Shown here: positions 14,740-35,900 of the stretch, piece after piece
Layout of the letters: every line of letters starts with the position of its first letter
How positions within the stretch are numbered: position 1 is the first letter of the stretch
NCBI GenBank assembly: GCA_943735955.1
Contig: OX030955.1
Coordinates: forward strand, 6,224,269-6,288,268
From: Piscicola geometra
Lineage: Eukaryota; Annelida; Clitellata; Hirudinida; Piscicolidae
Length of the DNA: 64,000 nt
Direction: 5' to 3'
Translations under genes and position numbers: made by a program
Notes under the pieces: model-generated
The model's input: the letters and a program-made list of their open reading frames with translations, nothing else
Databases searched by the model: none
What the model was told of the DNA's origin: nothing

Positions 14740-16820
14740 ACGCATGCATATAAAATGAGACGGTTTATAGATGAAGCGGGTTCCAGGCATAATTTTGAAT
14801 ATACATTGTTTATTCAACGGTGGAAACTCTGTATTTGTTGCATTCAAAACGCGATTTTCCAGCTTTTCAGGCCTTACACGATAGGTAGCTTACGTGTTTG
14901 GCACTAACATATTCAAGATGAACAGTTGCTACGATCTAATTGATTCGTGCGATTCTTCACTATTTGTCAAGTGCGTATTTTAAAACTTTCAATATTTCTA
15001 ATTATACTCTATATAATTTATAGTTATCAAATTCGAATAAGTCTCATGCATATTTATTAGGTTCTTGGAAGTTCAGTCTCAACAGCAATTCTTTCCAACA
15101 ACATCAACTTTCCCACTGACGCCCTTCCCAAAGAATATGACCAAGAGCACAAAAAAGTCAAGAAACAGAATTAATGCCGGTCTTTCCCATGTTTTCCCTA
15201 CTTCACAAAAACCTACTTTTCCCAACAAAATCGTTATCATGTAAGCAGTAGAAGAGTGGAAGGAGGTGGATGGAGACTGAAGAGATGAGTTTGTGTTCCA
15301 GTTTGTTTAGGGAGTTGAGTGCTACAGCTTTCGTTTATGAATGCTCCACTTTCCATTGATATTAATAATAATAATAATATTAATTATTATTATTATTATT
15401 ATCATTATTATTATGAAATCCTGGTTATTATAACATCATGGTTTTTCGCAGAATTCCATCATGCGAAAGTGTGAACTCAAGACAGAAAAGATGAACAGCG
15501 TTGTTTCAAAATGATCTTTTCTCAGAACTAGCAGCACAACTGTCGCCAAAGTGCACTGAGGCCATCGTAGTTATCAAGATATTCAAGCTCTCATGTTTAT
15601 TGTTACCGCCCTTATTCAAACAGTTGGAATGTTTAGGGTACAAAATATGGTAACCCATCTCATTTTTAGGGTCGGATGAAGGAAATCATGTGAATAATAA
15701 GAAAGTGGAAGAAATTTTGAAAACAGCGTTGATTTGGTCGAATTTATAGAATTATTTTCACATAAAATAATCGAGTGCTCAGGTCGAAACGTTTCTTGAA
15801 TACTAGACCCGTTGACTTCAAGCTCAACACTTTGAAAGAAAAGTAATTATAAACTATGAGAGATTTAAGAAATGTTTTATTAAACAAATTTATTGAATGC
15901 GTTACATAAATTAATTGATTGTTTATTTGATCTTTGGCATTTTTTGTCATTGTTGTCATAGATATGGAAGACTTTAAAGTTAGACAACAGTGTGTTTTTA
16001 ATACTTTAAAATATTTTTTTAAGATTAATAAATGTGATAGTTCATATAAAAATGATTCTATTCATATTTTCAAAATGTTAGACGATGAAATAACCTATTC
16101 ATAAACTTTAAAAAAATTAAGATTAGTTACAAAAGTAAAAAGATTTTTTCACTGGCTTCCTTTTCTATCCAACCATTTATCTCATGCAATTAAAATAATT
16201 CACCCCTGCTGTAAGCCATCCACTTATTAACCTCCTCTATTTAATCAATTATCACATCTTTCCACTCCATTGACCATTCATTTTTCTATTGGATAGAATC
16301 TATCCTAACAATGCCACACCCAGCTAACAAGAATTTTAGGCACGGGCATCCAAGGCAAGTCCTTCCATGCCATTCAGAGAAGCACCCTCAGAGAGTGTTG
16401 TATCAAAGAGGTCGTATCAAAGAGATAAAAACTTAAGAAAGAATGCAGTTTTTGTTGTTGAAGTAGTTGTTGTTGTCGCTGTAGTAGTTTTTGTTGCATT
16501 AGTAATTGGTGTTGAAATTGTATATTTTTTCATTTCTAAGTTGTTGTAGTTGTGGTATTTGGTGCAATTCTACTCGTTTTAGTTGATTCATTTTTTGTTG
16601 TTGAAGTTTCAGCAGTAGTCGGAGGAGTTTGTAGAAGTTGTCTTGTGTTGCCTCGTCTTTTTATGCGATAATTTGAAAAAAAGAGATTTATAGCAGTAAA
16701 TGAAAAGGCATTTGTACTTACACATCATCGGATGATAATAATACAAACTGAAAAGATGATAATGAATGCTTATTTAGTTTACATTGCATTACAACTTGTA
16801 ATTTACAAGAGGCTTTTCTT
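14740..16820. other. Gene-free stretch between peptide cluster and STKLD1-like gene
   Basis: Holds decayed homology to the upstream flank of gene C (TTCCAACAACA...CCAACTGAC...AAGAATA...GACCA around 15090-15145 versus 11310-11355), a TAATAA microsatellite at 15361-15415, and a GTTGTTGTT-rich patch at 16450-16630. The first exon of the STKLD1-like gene must lie here or further left, but I could not find it. Confidence 0.5.
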
Positions 16821-16824
16821 CCAG

Positions 16825-24292
<7,468 letters not shown>

Positions 24293-24477
24293 ATAAATGG
24301 CCAAAGATCGAGGTTGGAGTGTAGGAAGACCAGTCTTGGTGACTGAGAAGAAAGAATGAATTGAAATGTTCGAGAAATTTTTTATAATATTTAAAAGTGA
24401 AGTCAATGAACCATCATATTTTTTTGAATAAAAAAAAGTTTAAAAAATACAAAAATAATCAACTATTTTAGGGCAGC

Positions 24478-25865
24478 ACCCAGGGAATCATAACTGAAGC
24501 ATTTTCTTTTGATCATCATCATGATGAGTAGTTGAAAAACAAAAATGAATAGGGGACATTAACATGTAAATAGGACTTCAGAAAAGGTTGTATTCATTAT
24601 TTTTCATAACCCAATGCTCTGAAAAAATGGGGGTTTCATCATAAGTCAAAATAAAGGAATATAAAAGTCTCAGAACAGATTGACATCATCCTAGAGTAGC
24701 GAATAGATTTTTGAAAATCATTGACATTCAAACAAATATTTTAGGGGTGAATTGCGATTATTAAAAAGTTAAAATTTCATCAGACGTTGGTCCGATTAGC
24801 ATCACAATTATCAGCGACTCTTGTCCGATGCCACAATTCATCATAGCAATGTGAATAAGAAATAGAAAACATTCTTTCAGACAAATGCCTCAAGTTCACC
24901 ATGATACGAAAACTGAACCCTAAACTTTGGCAAAAAACATGCCTAAGAACAGAAATCAGTTCTCTATCTGACTCGTCATCGGTGGTCATCACTAAATTAA
25001 TAGATTTCAAAATGGCGAAAACATGCTCAGACATGATAAGATTAATGCTCAAATAAAATTCACCAAAGTTTACTTATTTGAATTGTACTTTTTTAAAATT
25101 ATTTAATTCATTACAATAACGAATTTGTCAAATTGTTTTCCTCTGAATGGCAATTTTAAACAGCTTCAAGACTTGAGTGGACAGCTGCAGTGTTTAATGT
25201 TAATTCTTATAAGCCCTGAAACACTTATTTAGGTGCTTGCAGCATCTAGACAATCAGATCTCAAGTCAGCATTATTTTCTCTGAGAAATTCCCATTGTGT
25301 CAATCATGATTGACTAATTTGAGAATGAAAATTTAATAAATAAACATGTAAAAGACTTCAGAAAAGATTGTATTCATTATTTTTCATAACCCAATGCTCT
25401 GAAAAATGGGTGTTTCATCACAAGTCCAAATAAAAAATGTTAAGCCTAGAACTGAGTGACATCATACTAATTCAAGAGTAGCAAATATATTTTTGAACAT
25501 CATTGACTTTTAAAATGATTTTAGTGGTAGAGTGATAAATTAAATAACATTTCATCAGATGTTGGGCAGAGTAGCATCACAACTATCAGAGACTCTAGTC
25601 CGAAAATGCCACAATTCATCATAGCAATGTGAATAAAAAAATATAGAAAGCATTATATAAAATACTTTCAGACAAATGCCTCAAGTTCACCATGATACGA
25701 AAACTGAACCCTAAACTTTGGCAAAAAACTTGCCTAAGAAAAGAATTCAGTTCTCTATCTGACTCGTCATCGGTGGTCATCACTAAATCAAGAAATTTCA
25801 AAATGGCGAAAACGTGCTCAGACAGCCAAGGTAAAATCCACATCAAATAATTTTGGATTAAAGTC
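24478..25865. repeat. Two tandem diverged copies of a 0.79-kb unit with a minus-strand open frame
   Basis: Unit 1 is about 24555-25060 and unit 2 about 25345-25850; the first 100 bp also occur at 45490-45585. Within each unit the minus strand is open (25052-24780 and 25846-25619) and shares SEHVFAILK, LVMTTDDESDREL, VFCQSLGFSFRIMVNLRHLSE. Near-identity of about 150 bp with drift elsewhere suggests constraint or recent conversion. I do not recognise the protein. It could be a repeated exon or a transposon fragment. Confidence 0.6.
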
Positions 25866-25869
25866 GCGA

Positions 25870-27330
25870 AACCGATTCCTTAACATCATCACTGTCGTAG
25901 TTTTATTCAAAGTTGAAGTAAACTAAAACAAATTATAACCCAAAGATAGGAAAGGACGAGCAAGGAAAATGTTATTTGAGCTAAAGCTATTGTTTATATA
26001 CTAAAATAAATCTCCAAAGATAATAAATAGTTATAACAGTTATTTTAAATTTAAATTCAATACAATTATTAATGTAGTATTTTTTTAAATAACTATATAA
26101 AAAAAGTTAACATTATTTGAAATTTCAATGATGAATTTTAGAATAGTTTTATCATCGAGTTTTCTTACGATGTAAATCAAACAAATCTTGCACAGTGAAC
26201 ACCCATGGGGGGCAGAGCAATCAATCAATCAATCAACCAAATCAGTTTCTCTTTTCTCAAATTTAAGAGACAGAAGAAGGCTGGGCCAGATGGGCCACGG
26301 CCCACCCAATACTTAGAGCTAATGGGCCACAATGTATTTGGCCCACCCAAAAATCAACTGTGATAATAATTTGGGAAACTTTTTAATGTACAACACTATT
26401 CGAGGCTCTAACTTATAAAATTTGTTCAACTATTTTTATTAGGAACTAATTTTTTTAAACTAATTTTTTAACTAACCCATTATTGCCTGGTTTAACAATG
26501 CCGATGTGAGACGTGACACTCACAAAAACATTTATTCAGCAGTGGCAACCCTCGACAATGGGATAGAAAATACTGAATTCAATCATGATATCAAATGTGC
26601 ACCTTGACTTGATTGTCAGTATTAACATTGTGTCAGTGGCAAATGAGTTTGCCAGTCTAAATGACTCACGTAAAAAACTCTATGGACATTTTTCGTGATT
26701 TCTGATTTGTAAATTTAATTTTTAAGAGTGACTATTTCAAATTTCGTGTAATATAAATAATTATATTTTCAGTATTATATTTTTGACTTCTGACTTTAAA
26801 ATATTAAGTAAATTTTGAATGTTTTCAATTTTATATAATATGAATCATTATACCACACGCCACACACAATTTCGATTATCAATTTGTACAAATTAATTAA
26901 AATTCACTCACTTAACTGTCGCTCATTGAGTTGAACATTGGAAAACTGAAAGGGGAAGGCCCTTCCTGGAAGGGTATAGAGAAGAACGAACACAGGGCTC
27001 TAGGCCCCATTGAAGGCAAGGCTATTAATTAACCAAATTTTTATTAACAACTTGCCATGCTGGCCCACCCAATATTTGCCTCGTGGCGCCCCCTATGTGA
27101 ACACCTAGTGGTTTCCCACAAAATTGTTAATTTGAGTAAACATAATTGTTTACAAATGACAATTCTAAAATTGGATTCAATGCTTGTATCCTAAATCATG
27201 CATGTACTATTATATTTAAATTGCATGATATGTAATTTTTTAAGCATGACAAGGTAGATGCGTGTTATATAATCTTCGAAAAACTATAATTTCATTCCAT
27301 CTATAAATCATTTATATCCCAAAATTTCAT
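25870..27330. other. Gene-free AT-rich stretch
   Basis: No coding exon seen. Contains a short AATC run at 26217-26240 and two copies of a GGCCCACCCAA-type motif (26305-26350, 27063-27073), probably remnants of a repeat. Unrelated to copy 2 of the segmental duplication. Confidence 0.45.
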
Positions 27331-27336
27331 TAAATG

Positions 27337-27397
27337 GCAAATATATGAACCAGCATAATGAAATGAATAATTTCATTATGCTGGTTCATATATTTGC
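27337..27397. repeat. Perfect 28-bp inverted repeat, 5-bp loop
   Basis: 27337-27364 is the exact reverse complement of 27370-27397 (arm starts GCAAATATATGAACCAGC), loop GAATA. As RNA it would be a long hairpin. It may be a collapsed MITE. Confidence 0.92.
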
Positions 27398-27589
27398 AAT
27401 TCCTTGCAAACAAATTTAACAAACTTAAACTGATTTTCAATTTTCATAAAGGTTGAAAACTTTTTTTTCTGAAAAATGTATTGATGAGTGTTTTGAATCT
27501 ATGAACAAAACGTTATACTTTATTTGATTGATGGATTGTATTTAGTGTGCCAGTCTTCAAGTGGTTAGTGATCTTTTCCAGACCCTTAA

Positions 27590-28172
27590 ATCCATCTCTT
27601 GAGAATGGTAGGTCACCAGGTTTTTAAGCTTCTTTTTGAGTCTAAAATCGTCTACTTCTACACTTCTGAATTTCTTTTGCCAGCGCAAATTGCAAAATTA
27701 TTTCGGCTTCAGCGCTTACACACGCACACCAATTTGTTTGCACCTATGATTGAATGCAACCTTCATGCCCTATTATTGAATAGTATGCATAGCAACCTAA
27801 GCCACAACACACGCTCATTCCATCTCTCTCCCTTCTTGCTGTTCTCGCAGGTTTTCTCCCACAGCCTCATCAACATAGACACCCCTGGCTACCTAGAATA
27901 TGTATTATTTTGTCACAATCCACGAATTATCGGATTTGTTCTCCTTATCAGTAGTCTACGAAAGTGAGAGCAGATGCCAAAGCAAGAACATATTTTTGAA
28001 GAGTTTTAAAGTGCTACGTTCATGGCTGCAATGGTTGGCAATGCAAGCAAAACGATCTTTGGAGCTAAATGACAGAAGATTACCAGACTTTTCAAAAAAT
28101 GAAGAAGAATTACATCTTAAAGACTGCAATAAGAGGTTTAAGCATAGGTTGGGAGCCAAGGATTTTAGCTAA
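27590..28172 (+). other. Possible gene fragment, unrecognised
   Basis: A TTCTCGCAG acceptor at 27850 is followed by an open reading starting VFSHSLINIDTPGYLEYVLF. A second open frame runs to 28172 (LKSFKVLRSWLQWLAMQ). The two frames do not join obviously and I recognise neither. Listed because the segment has less skewed composition than its surroundings. May be pseudogene or chance. Confidence 0.2.
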
Positions 28173-28414
28173 TTTTCTATTCAGTTTAGGGATTTTGTAC
28201 TTGGTATAAATGTTTTGGAGAACTTCTAGGATGCCATTTGTTTCACAATTTTCTGAAATACATATTATTTTTTTTCTCTTTGATATAATTTTATTTTTCA
28301 ATATGAAACCTGAGAATTGCATAGACGCATTTCATTAACGAATCGGAACATAAAGTCTGTAGTGAACATCTTTTTAACAGCATGAAACCAAAAAGTCCCT
28401 TCTCCATGCACTCA

Positions 28415-28510
28415 ACACACAATAAAATAAAAAACAACGATGAATATTATTAAAACGATGTAAATCAAAAAGCTTCAAGACTTGGTTATGAAAATTTTAT
28501 CTTAGCAGGA
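28415..28510 (-). mobile_element. LINE 3'-end relic (family of 35566-38055)
   Basis: ACAACGATGAATATTATTAA then CTTCAAGACTTGGTTATG closely follows the terminal sequence of the LINE at 35566-35640 (ACAACGATGAATGTTATTAA, CTTCAAGACCACTTAGTTATG). Only the last 90 bp are present. Confidence 0.65.
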
Positions 28511-28689
28511 ATGCCGCATAATGATGCTTAGACATACGCATTCAAACATAAACACAAACATAGACCTAAGCATATACACATGCATACATCTGTTTAAAAA
28601 TGTTAATGTTAGTATATGATTGTTGATAAATCTATTAAAGTGAGAAAATATTTTCATGTCTATTCAAAAAATGAGTATAAATTATAAAT

Positions 28690-28732
28690 TACTCTCATCC
28701 TATATTATACTTTATAGTATAGGATGAGAGTA
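28690..28732. repeat. 15-bp inverted repeat
   Basis: TACTCTCATCCTATA (28690-28704) pairs perfectly with TATAGGATGAGAGTA (28718-28732) around a 13-nt AT-rich centre. Confidence 0.85.
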
Positions 28733-28969
28733 AATCTATAGTGTGGTAAGATTAACAATTTATGAGTAGGTTTGTAGGATTTGTAGAATACGTATATCTT
28801 CATCTCGTGTTCTGCTCTTCTCTGCGCCACTCTCACCTGCAAATTCTCCAGCGTAACTTTCATTCGGTTTCATCCTTCCCTTACCCGGTAATATAAAGTT
28901 TAGCCAGGTTTTTGAGTTTGAGGCCGATGGTTCTGAAGTAAAGTGGGCTCTCCACTTTTGCTTGCTAAC

Positions 28970-29338
28970 AGGGGCGACGATCTGCTGAAAATCTTGGAGG
29001 GGTCCTGGGTTCCAAATCCCCCTCCCCCCACTTGAAAATATATTTTTTTAAAACTTCTGTTTTTATACGAATATTTAAGTAAGCAAAGAATAGTTTTGTT
29101 TTAGACAGCTATTACTATACCTACACATACAATTTATTACTATGTAAACATTCTATTTTCTGCCATGGTTGACGATTATGATCTTATAAAAACAAGAAAT
29201 TAAACACGTTTTTAAAAACAAGAGTTAAAAAATGTTGTTAATATAAAAAGTTGGCAGTCCACATTAAGGCGGCCCCCTTCACTACCAAAAAGTGGGAGGG
29301 TCCAGACCCCAGGACCCCCCAGGATCGCCGCCCATGCT
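28970..29338. mobile_element. Non-autonomous DNA transposon (MITE), family X copy 2
   Basis: Interior block ATTTAAGTAAGCAAAGAATA then GTTTTGTTTTAGACA, and the later GACGATTATGATCTTATAAA block, match the element at 9705-9976. The right terminus reads GCATGGGCGGCGATCCTGG on the minus strand; the left terminus is degenerate (AACAGGGGCGACGATCT). Longer than copy 1. Confidence 0.7.
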
Positions 29339-29901
29339 TGCTTACACTTCTGTGCAACCTCTTTTCAATCTGTCAAGATGTTTGGCAGAGAGGGTCTTTC
29401 ATAGTCATGAGTTTCGGCAAGTTGACATCGGAAAACATTTTCACATAAAAAATGTGGAAATTCTGAAAAAAAGGTTTTTAAATTGAATTTTTTAATAAAG
29501 TTAACTAATTAAAATAAAATATTGGTTTGAAAGTTAATTTTCGAAAAAACTCGATATATGAATTACATTAGGGCGTCTTCCAGAGAAATATATGTACACA
29601 TATGTGCATAATAAATATTACCGTTGTAAAAATTATTATATATACAAATATGTTTATAACAAGTAGAATATGTATACCTGGATCAATCAAAAGATACGTG
29701 CAGACGTTCACTGAAAATCCACGTTTGCAAGGTGTCTCCAGAATTACCAAGAAAGTAAAGTTTATCAGATACTGAAGCAAAAATAAAAATTATTTAATTT
29801 ATTAAGTTATAATAACACTTTTTTGTGTGAAAATAGATTTACTTTCGTGTTTAAAAGTAAAGAATACGTTAACTTTTTGTGAAAAAAGGTTTTGAAGTCA
29901 A

Positions 29902-32900
29902 ATGAAGCTCTGTTCGAATAAGACTTTTACCATTTTTTTTTACAAATACCGTTACTATATTTTACTATTCCTTCTTATAAATGTTACTCTGCTCTACGCT
30001 TTACACAAACACGGGACCACCATCTTCATCTCTAATGACTCCACCGAAGTTTCCGATGAACATTCCCTCGTGGCCTCTCTGGACTACTTCGACAGGTTGG
30101 TCCTAAATCATTTTTCGGTAAAAATCCTTAATAGTCATTAAACTCCTCCTACATTGATTGATTGACATCTAAATAATCTAGTTAAAGCATCTTTTAAAAC
30201 AAAATGATTAATCGCATTTTGTATAATAATTATTCCAAAAAAAAAGTATTATAAAAACATCTTTTAGAAGGATAATAATAACTGCATTTTGTAAAAGAAT
30301 AATTATAAAAAATCAAAAGTGAAAAGAGTGTAATGACTGAATATATTAGGGGCTCACAAAACATTTCAAACATATTTTTCTAAGGCCATAAGCCAATCGA
30401 TATTCGCAGCTTTCCTGATATTTATCGATTTATTAAAATTTATAGTATTTATACGTTTTTTATATATATCTATAAACTGTATACTACGAAGTTCGTACTC
30501 ATGCGTGAATGGATTCATTCCTTGAGTCACTTCGTCTTTAAAAGTCTGCCTAGGATTATTGATAGCTTTTTAAAGTTTATCTATTTAATTTATTCAAAAT
30601 AAATAAATATTTAATTGATTATCAAGATCTTTGCACAATAGTAAAAATCTTGAATAAAATTAATTTAACTTAAAATAGGAACGTTTAAGGCTTAAACTTT
30701 AAGCGTACATGCTAGCATGAAAAAGTATGTTAAATAGAATTGGGGCAAGCTCTTTGATGGCTATGAGTCAATTTGCAAAGAGAAGGTACAGTGTACTGTT
30801 GCATTTTGAAAAAGTGGCCGATTTCTAATGGTTTCTTTTACAACTTTTCACGTTTGTATGGTTAAAACATTCAGTTTTTAAATTCTCTAAAAAGGTAAAT
30901 TCAAACGTTTCCCAGAAATATAGATATTTTTTCCGTAATTTCCGTTTACGGGTTTTCAGTTTTTATTGGCGGCGCCCATCTCCTCTCCGAAAAATCTGTG
31001 GCTTACGCTGATCTTTTAAAATGCTTTATAGCTCTTGTTTTATTTATACTTTCTCAGAAAACTTTTTTTCCAAACTCTTTTGAGAAGCTGATTCAGTCTG
31101 ATTATGGCTTCGATTCTAGCTAGGTTTACTCTTTCAAAAATCTAATTGTTCTATTTCAGTGCTGTTAGGTTATTTACACAAGGGAATTAGATTGCTTGAG
31201 TCATTAGAGCTGTTCAACTACAGCACCCTTTGTTCGGTTAGGTTCTAAATGCGTCATTTCAGGTTCGAGCTCGACAAGCTCGGTTTGAGTTCGGTTCATG
31301 TCACATATCTAACACTTATACTTTTCGAGGAAATTAATTTATATTTTGAAGACACTATCGACTTTTTCAATCTTGTGCGTGGACTTTATTCACCAGCTAA
31401 AACTGTTGTGAAGCCCGTAAAAGATCGATAACTTAGTTTTCCGCTTGACAGCGTCAGGCACTTATGAAACACAATCAAATACTTTCATGTCGCCCAGCCG
31501 AGTAACATAATGATAATGCAGTTGATAGACGTTTGTATAGATTTTTTCTCTTGCTAGACAGGTGTACTCGAAAAGTTACATGTTGCAAAAATTAAATAAT
31601 TTAAAATTTGCATTCTCTTCGCTTGTTAAATATAAAAATGAGATGGGTTGCTGGTTTGTGAATTACATTCTAAGAGTTGCTAGTCCCCGTTAGGATTTGG
31701 CAACAGAGGCCGGAATGTCAATAAGATATTTCAACATTTAAACAGCATTGTCAAACCTCATGCCATCGAACATCTTCGCTGTGATGTTTTTCATCTTCAT
31801 CCAGACATCATCATCATCACCGAGACATGGCTCAAGCCCCACCATAGCGATGCAATTGTGGCAATTAATGGCTATGTGTGCTTCTGGCACGACTGAATCA
31901 TCAGACGAGGGGGAGGGGTCATGATCTACATCAAACAAGACATCCCTAAACACATAATAAGCACTTAATCTCCGACCAATGACAATGCACTTGAGGCACT
32001 CTGCCTCAAGTGTATATTCAACAACATCCCCCACCACATATGCGGCATCTACCAACCCCCCAAGCATACTTACCTAGAATCGACCTTGATGGACTACATC
32101 AATCATCTTCAACAACTGCATCAACACTTCTTATTTTCCTCTTCAGTGGAAAACCAGCATCATTCATCCCATCCCCAAACCTAAACATCCAACATTGCCT
32201 CATGAATTTCGCCCTATTTCATTTATCCCAATATTATCACGCCATCTTGAAAAAATTATAGTTAGTCAATATATATACCCATGCTTCAATCACCCATCAG
32301 TAAAACCCATGCTTAATGATCAATTCGCCTCTCGCCCGACAGGATCACCTACTTCTGCCACCATTTCCATCACATCTATCTTACCTTCACTTCCTAAAAC
32401 CAACACCCATGTTCACCTTATTGCTCTTGACTTTACTAAAGCTTTTGACATTCTCGATCACCATACCCTCGTCTCCAATCTTGCACTTCTTCCTCTTGAT
32501 GACAAAATTTACAATCTTCTCATTTCCTTTCTTAGCAACCGTTCACATTCCATCATTTATTTAAATCAACTTTCGAATATCCTTTCCATCAACTCTAGCG
32601 TGGTCCAAGGTTCAGTTCTTGGTCCATCTACCTTTATAATCAACGCCTCTTCACTTCAACCATATCACCTATCTATTAAAATATTAAAATTTGCTGATGA
32701 CACTTATCTCATTATACCATCATCTAACACTCATACCATCCAATTAGAGCTTGACTCCCTTTCTAAGTGGGCCAAGCTCAGTAATCATTCATTTAATCTC
32801 AATAAATCATTCGAACTCGTTGTCCACAACGCACTAACAAACTCACTATCTTTGGTATCACATTCACCGACACTCTCAACATTTCACCACACATAGATCA

Positions 32901-35900
32901 TATTATCAAAAAATGCTTTCAAACTTTTCATGCCATCAAAACAATCCGTTCCCATGGACTCTTTGGTGCCAAACTCTTTGACATCACTGAGTCCCTCATC
33001 ATCTTGCACCTTAAATATGCAGCTCCTTCTTGGTCTGGTTTTGCTAATCAGCAACAAATCAGGCAACTCCAGTCCTTCATAAATAAACTAATTAGACTAA
33101 AATATCTTCCCTCTCACTACCCATCTATCACCTAAATTTTTACCACTTTATATACTAAACTATTTTTTAAAATATCCACTAACTCTGACCACGTTCTTCA
33201 CCAAATTCTACCCTCTCTTAAAACGTCTTCACATAATTTAAGACCTCGTAAAAACAATTTCGATTCACCAATATATACCACGATTGAAAGCAAAACATTC
33301 CTCCCTCGTCCTATTATCATTTCTGATTTGTATTCATTATTTATTTATTTATTATCATATTCACCAATGGTGAATTTCACCATATCTTTGGTCAAGTTTT
33401 CTGATTTTAATCCATTATCATATGCATTAGAATCTTATAATTATTTTTCATCTTTTAATTTCAATCTGTTTCGCTTTCTCGATTCTATTTTGGTCTTTTT
33501 TATCTTCTATTTTTGTTTTTTTGTAACATGGCTTGCGTCTGTCAAGCTGTGAAGAATAAAGATTATATAAAAAGAAAAAAAAAAGAATGGCCTTGTTTAT
33601 TTTATTCTAACGTTTCTCACTCTGAGCCATCTTTGAAACACCGTTTGTTTTGTCATATATGTTCATAACATAACTGGCTGCTCTTTTCTGCACCATCTCT
33701 TTCTCATCTATTAGTGCGTCAGAATACAAGGCTGTTTTCTGTCCAGCAATTCTTCGCTCAATGAGCTTTCACTGAGAACTCTCAAAACTAGATCACCTCA
33801 AATTATCCAGTGCCTTTTCCATAATTCCATTGTTGAAAGTATCAATTCACGTGTACATTCTTAGAATCCATACGCGCCGATAATAATAAAATGTATGGGT
33901 CTCTTTTTTGGAGTAAAAGTGTAATTACTCTTTTAATTATTCTCCTTCACATTGCTGGTATGTCACTTTTTATCGCATACAGCAGCGTTCACAATCTCAT
34001 TGAGGTAATTCTGATGCACAATGCCTTATCCTGGCTTTAAGCTTGCTCCGAAGACAGGTGCAACTGGTGCCATCCTTGCTTTCATGTTGACATCCATCCA
34101 ACCATGGCCTGGTTGTTACGACGAAGGCGATCAGCCGTTTCTAAAGGGACCGAAAAGATTTGATAAAAAAACTTGATTTGACTTGATGTTTATGTATTTT
34201 GTTACTTATCGGATTCATGAGCCGAATAAATAGAAAATGATTCTATGTACTTATATGCACAGCTTGGCCAGGGCTAACCTATCTAAAGAACGTTTCATTA
34301 GCACATGTCAGTGAGAACACTTGAATTTATTTCTTCAATCAATAACACTTAAAATTATACTTTAAAATATTTAAAGATTCTATTTGCTTTCGAAGGCTCA
34401 ACTGAAAGACACTAGAACATTTTTCGTTCATGAAGCAACAGTTCAGATCTCAAAAGCGTGCAATACTGTCCAACTAACTCTAGTCGTATACAAGTGACTT
34501 CTGATTTTCTAGGCTAGATTAAAGTCCTTTGTGCTACAACATCTCCTCAGAACCATAGAATGCAGTTACGGACTCTTACCTGGACACATTGATTCTAAAC
34601 TTGAAAAAGCCTTAAAAATTGCTAAAAGAGAAAACAATTGTGAAATTAATGTTAAAACGGCATTTATTATTAACGGGCTATTTGATTTAGATGTCTCAGT
34701 GAGACCTCGCGGGACGTTCGGAAATGTATTTGTTAGTTGTGCCAATTAACATGCAGCTCGTTTTTATTAATAACTATAATCGATAATGGATTTATAGTAA
34801 TTAAAGACTTGAAAGTCTTTGTTGGGAGTTGAAGATTATATCTTGAGATTTGACTTGACACTGGGATAATCATTAGACGAGGCCTGAACAATATGCATTC
34901 TTCAGGCTATTTAATTGGTGCTCCTCAACTTTTTAATTATAATAATTAAACTTTTTTCAAACTCCCAGAAAAAATCCAATTAAATAATTAATTGATATAA
35001 TTGAAAGTTATTGAGACATTTATCAATAAAATTCAATCCTACATTTATTTTTGAACAGAACCGCTGAATACTGCGAAGATCTGCTGGAAGGTTTGCCTAA
35101 ATACAAACTCTCCTACCATCATCTGAGCCTGCTGTCCGAATTCGATGAAGAGTAAACAGCTTATTGCTTACCCGTTTTAGAACAATTGAAACATTTAGTT
35201 TGAAAATGCCTCACATATGTTTATACATATACTATCATGTAATCATATATCATATAATTACATTCAATATCAATATTAGAATATTATTAACTCGAAAAAG
35301 AGTTCTTCGTTTTAGCTGATTACCATAAAACAGTGTGTATCAGGCGCAGCAGGTGTTTAAAAGAAAAAAAGTATGTTTTATAAATCGGAAAAAAGAAATC
35401 AGACTGAAAATGGCCAAAATGTATTTATTTTGCCAATCGATAATCCGCAAAGTTTCCGTGAGTAAATAATTAATAATAAAAAAGAAGCCAAAACAAGAGA
35501 AGCTTCGAAGTATAGTTTTGTTATTGGTAGTGCTTCAAGCTTATTATACTGTGAGTTTACAGACAATACAATACAACGATGAATGTTATTAACGTCGCGT
35601 AAACCCGGTCGGGCTTCAAGACCACTTAGTTATGGAAAATTGGATAGTAATGTTAATAATGATAGATCAATAAATGGTAAGTATAGGTAAAGTAAATTAT
35701 TGAAATTTAACAATATAATCATTTCTATATATATTTTTTTTTCAAAGATTGAAACTGAAATAAGAATAAAATAAATGTAAGATAAGAGTATATATCTATA
35801 TTATATTATTTTTATAATTTATTTTCAAATTATTATTGATTATATGTATATATATTTATATATATATAATATTAATTTTATTAATATAATATTAATATTA

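Noticed and set aside
15744..15959. 71-codon minus-strand frame
   Set aside because: Composition of AT-rich non-coding DNA; no motif or splice context.
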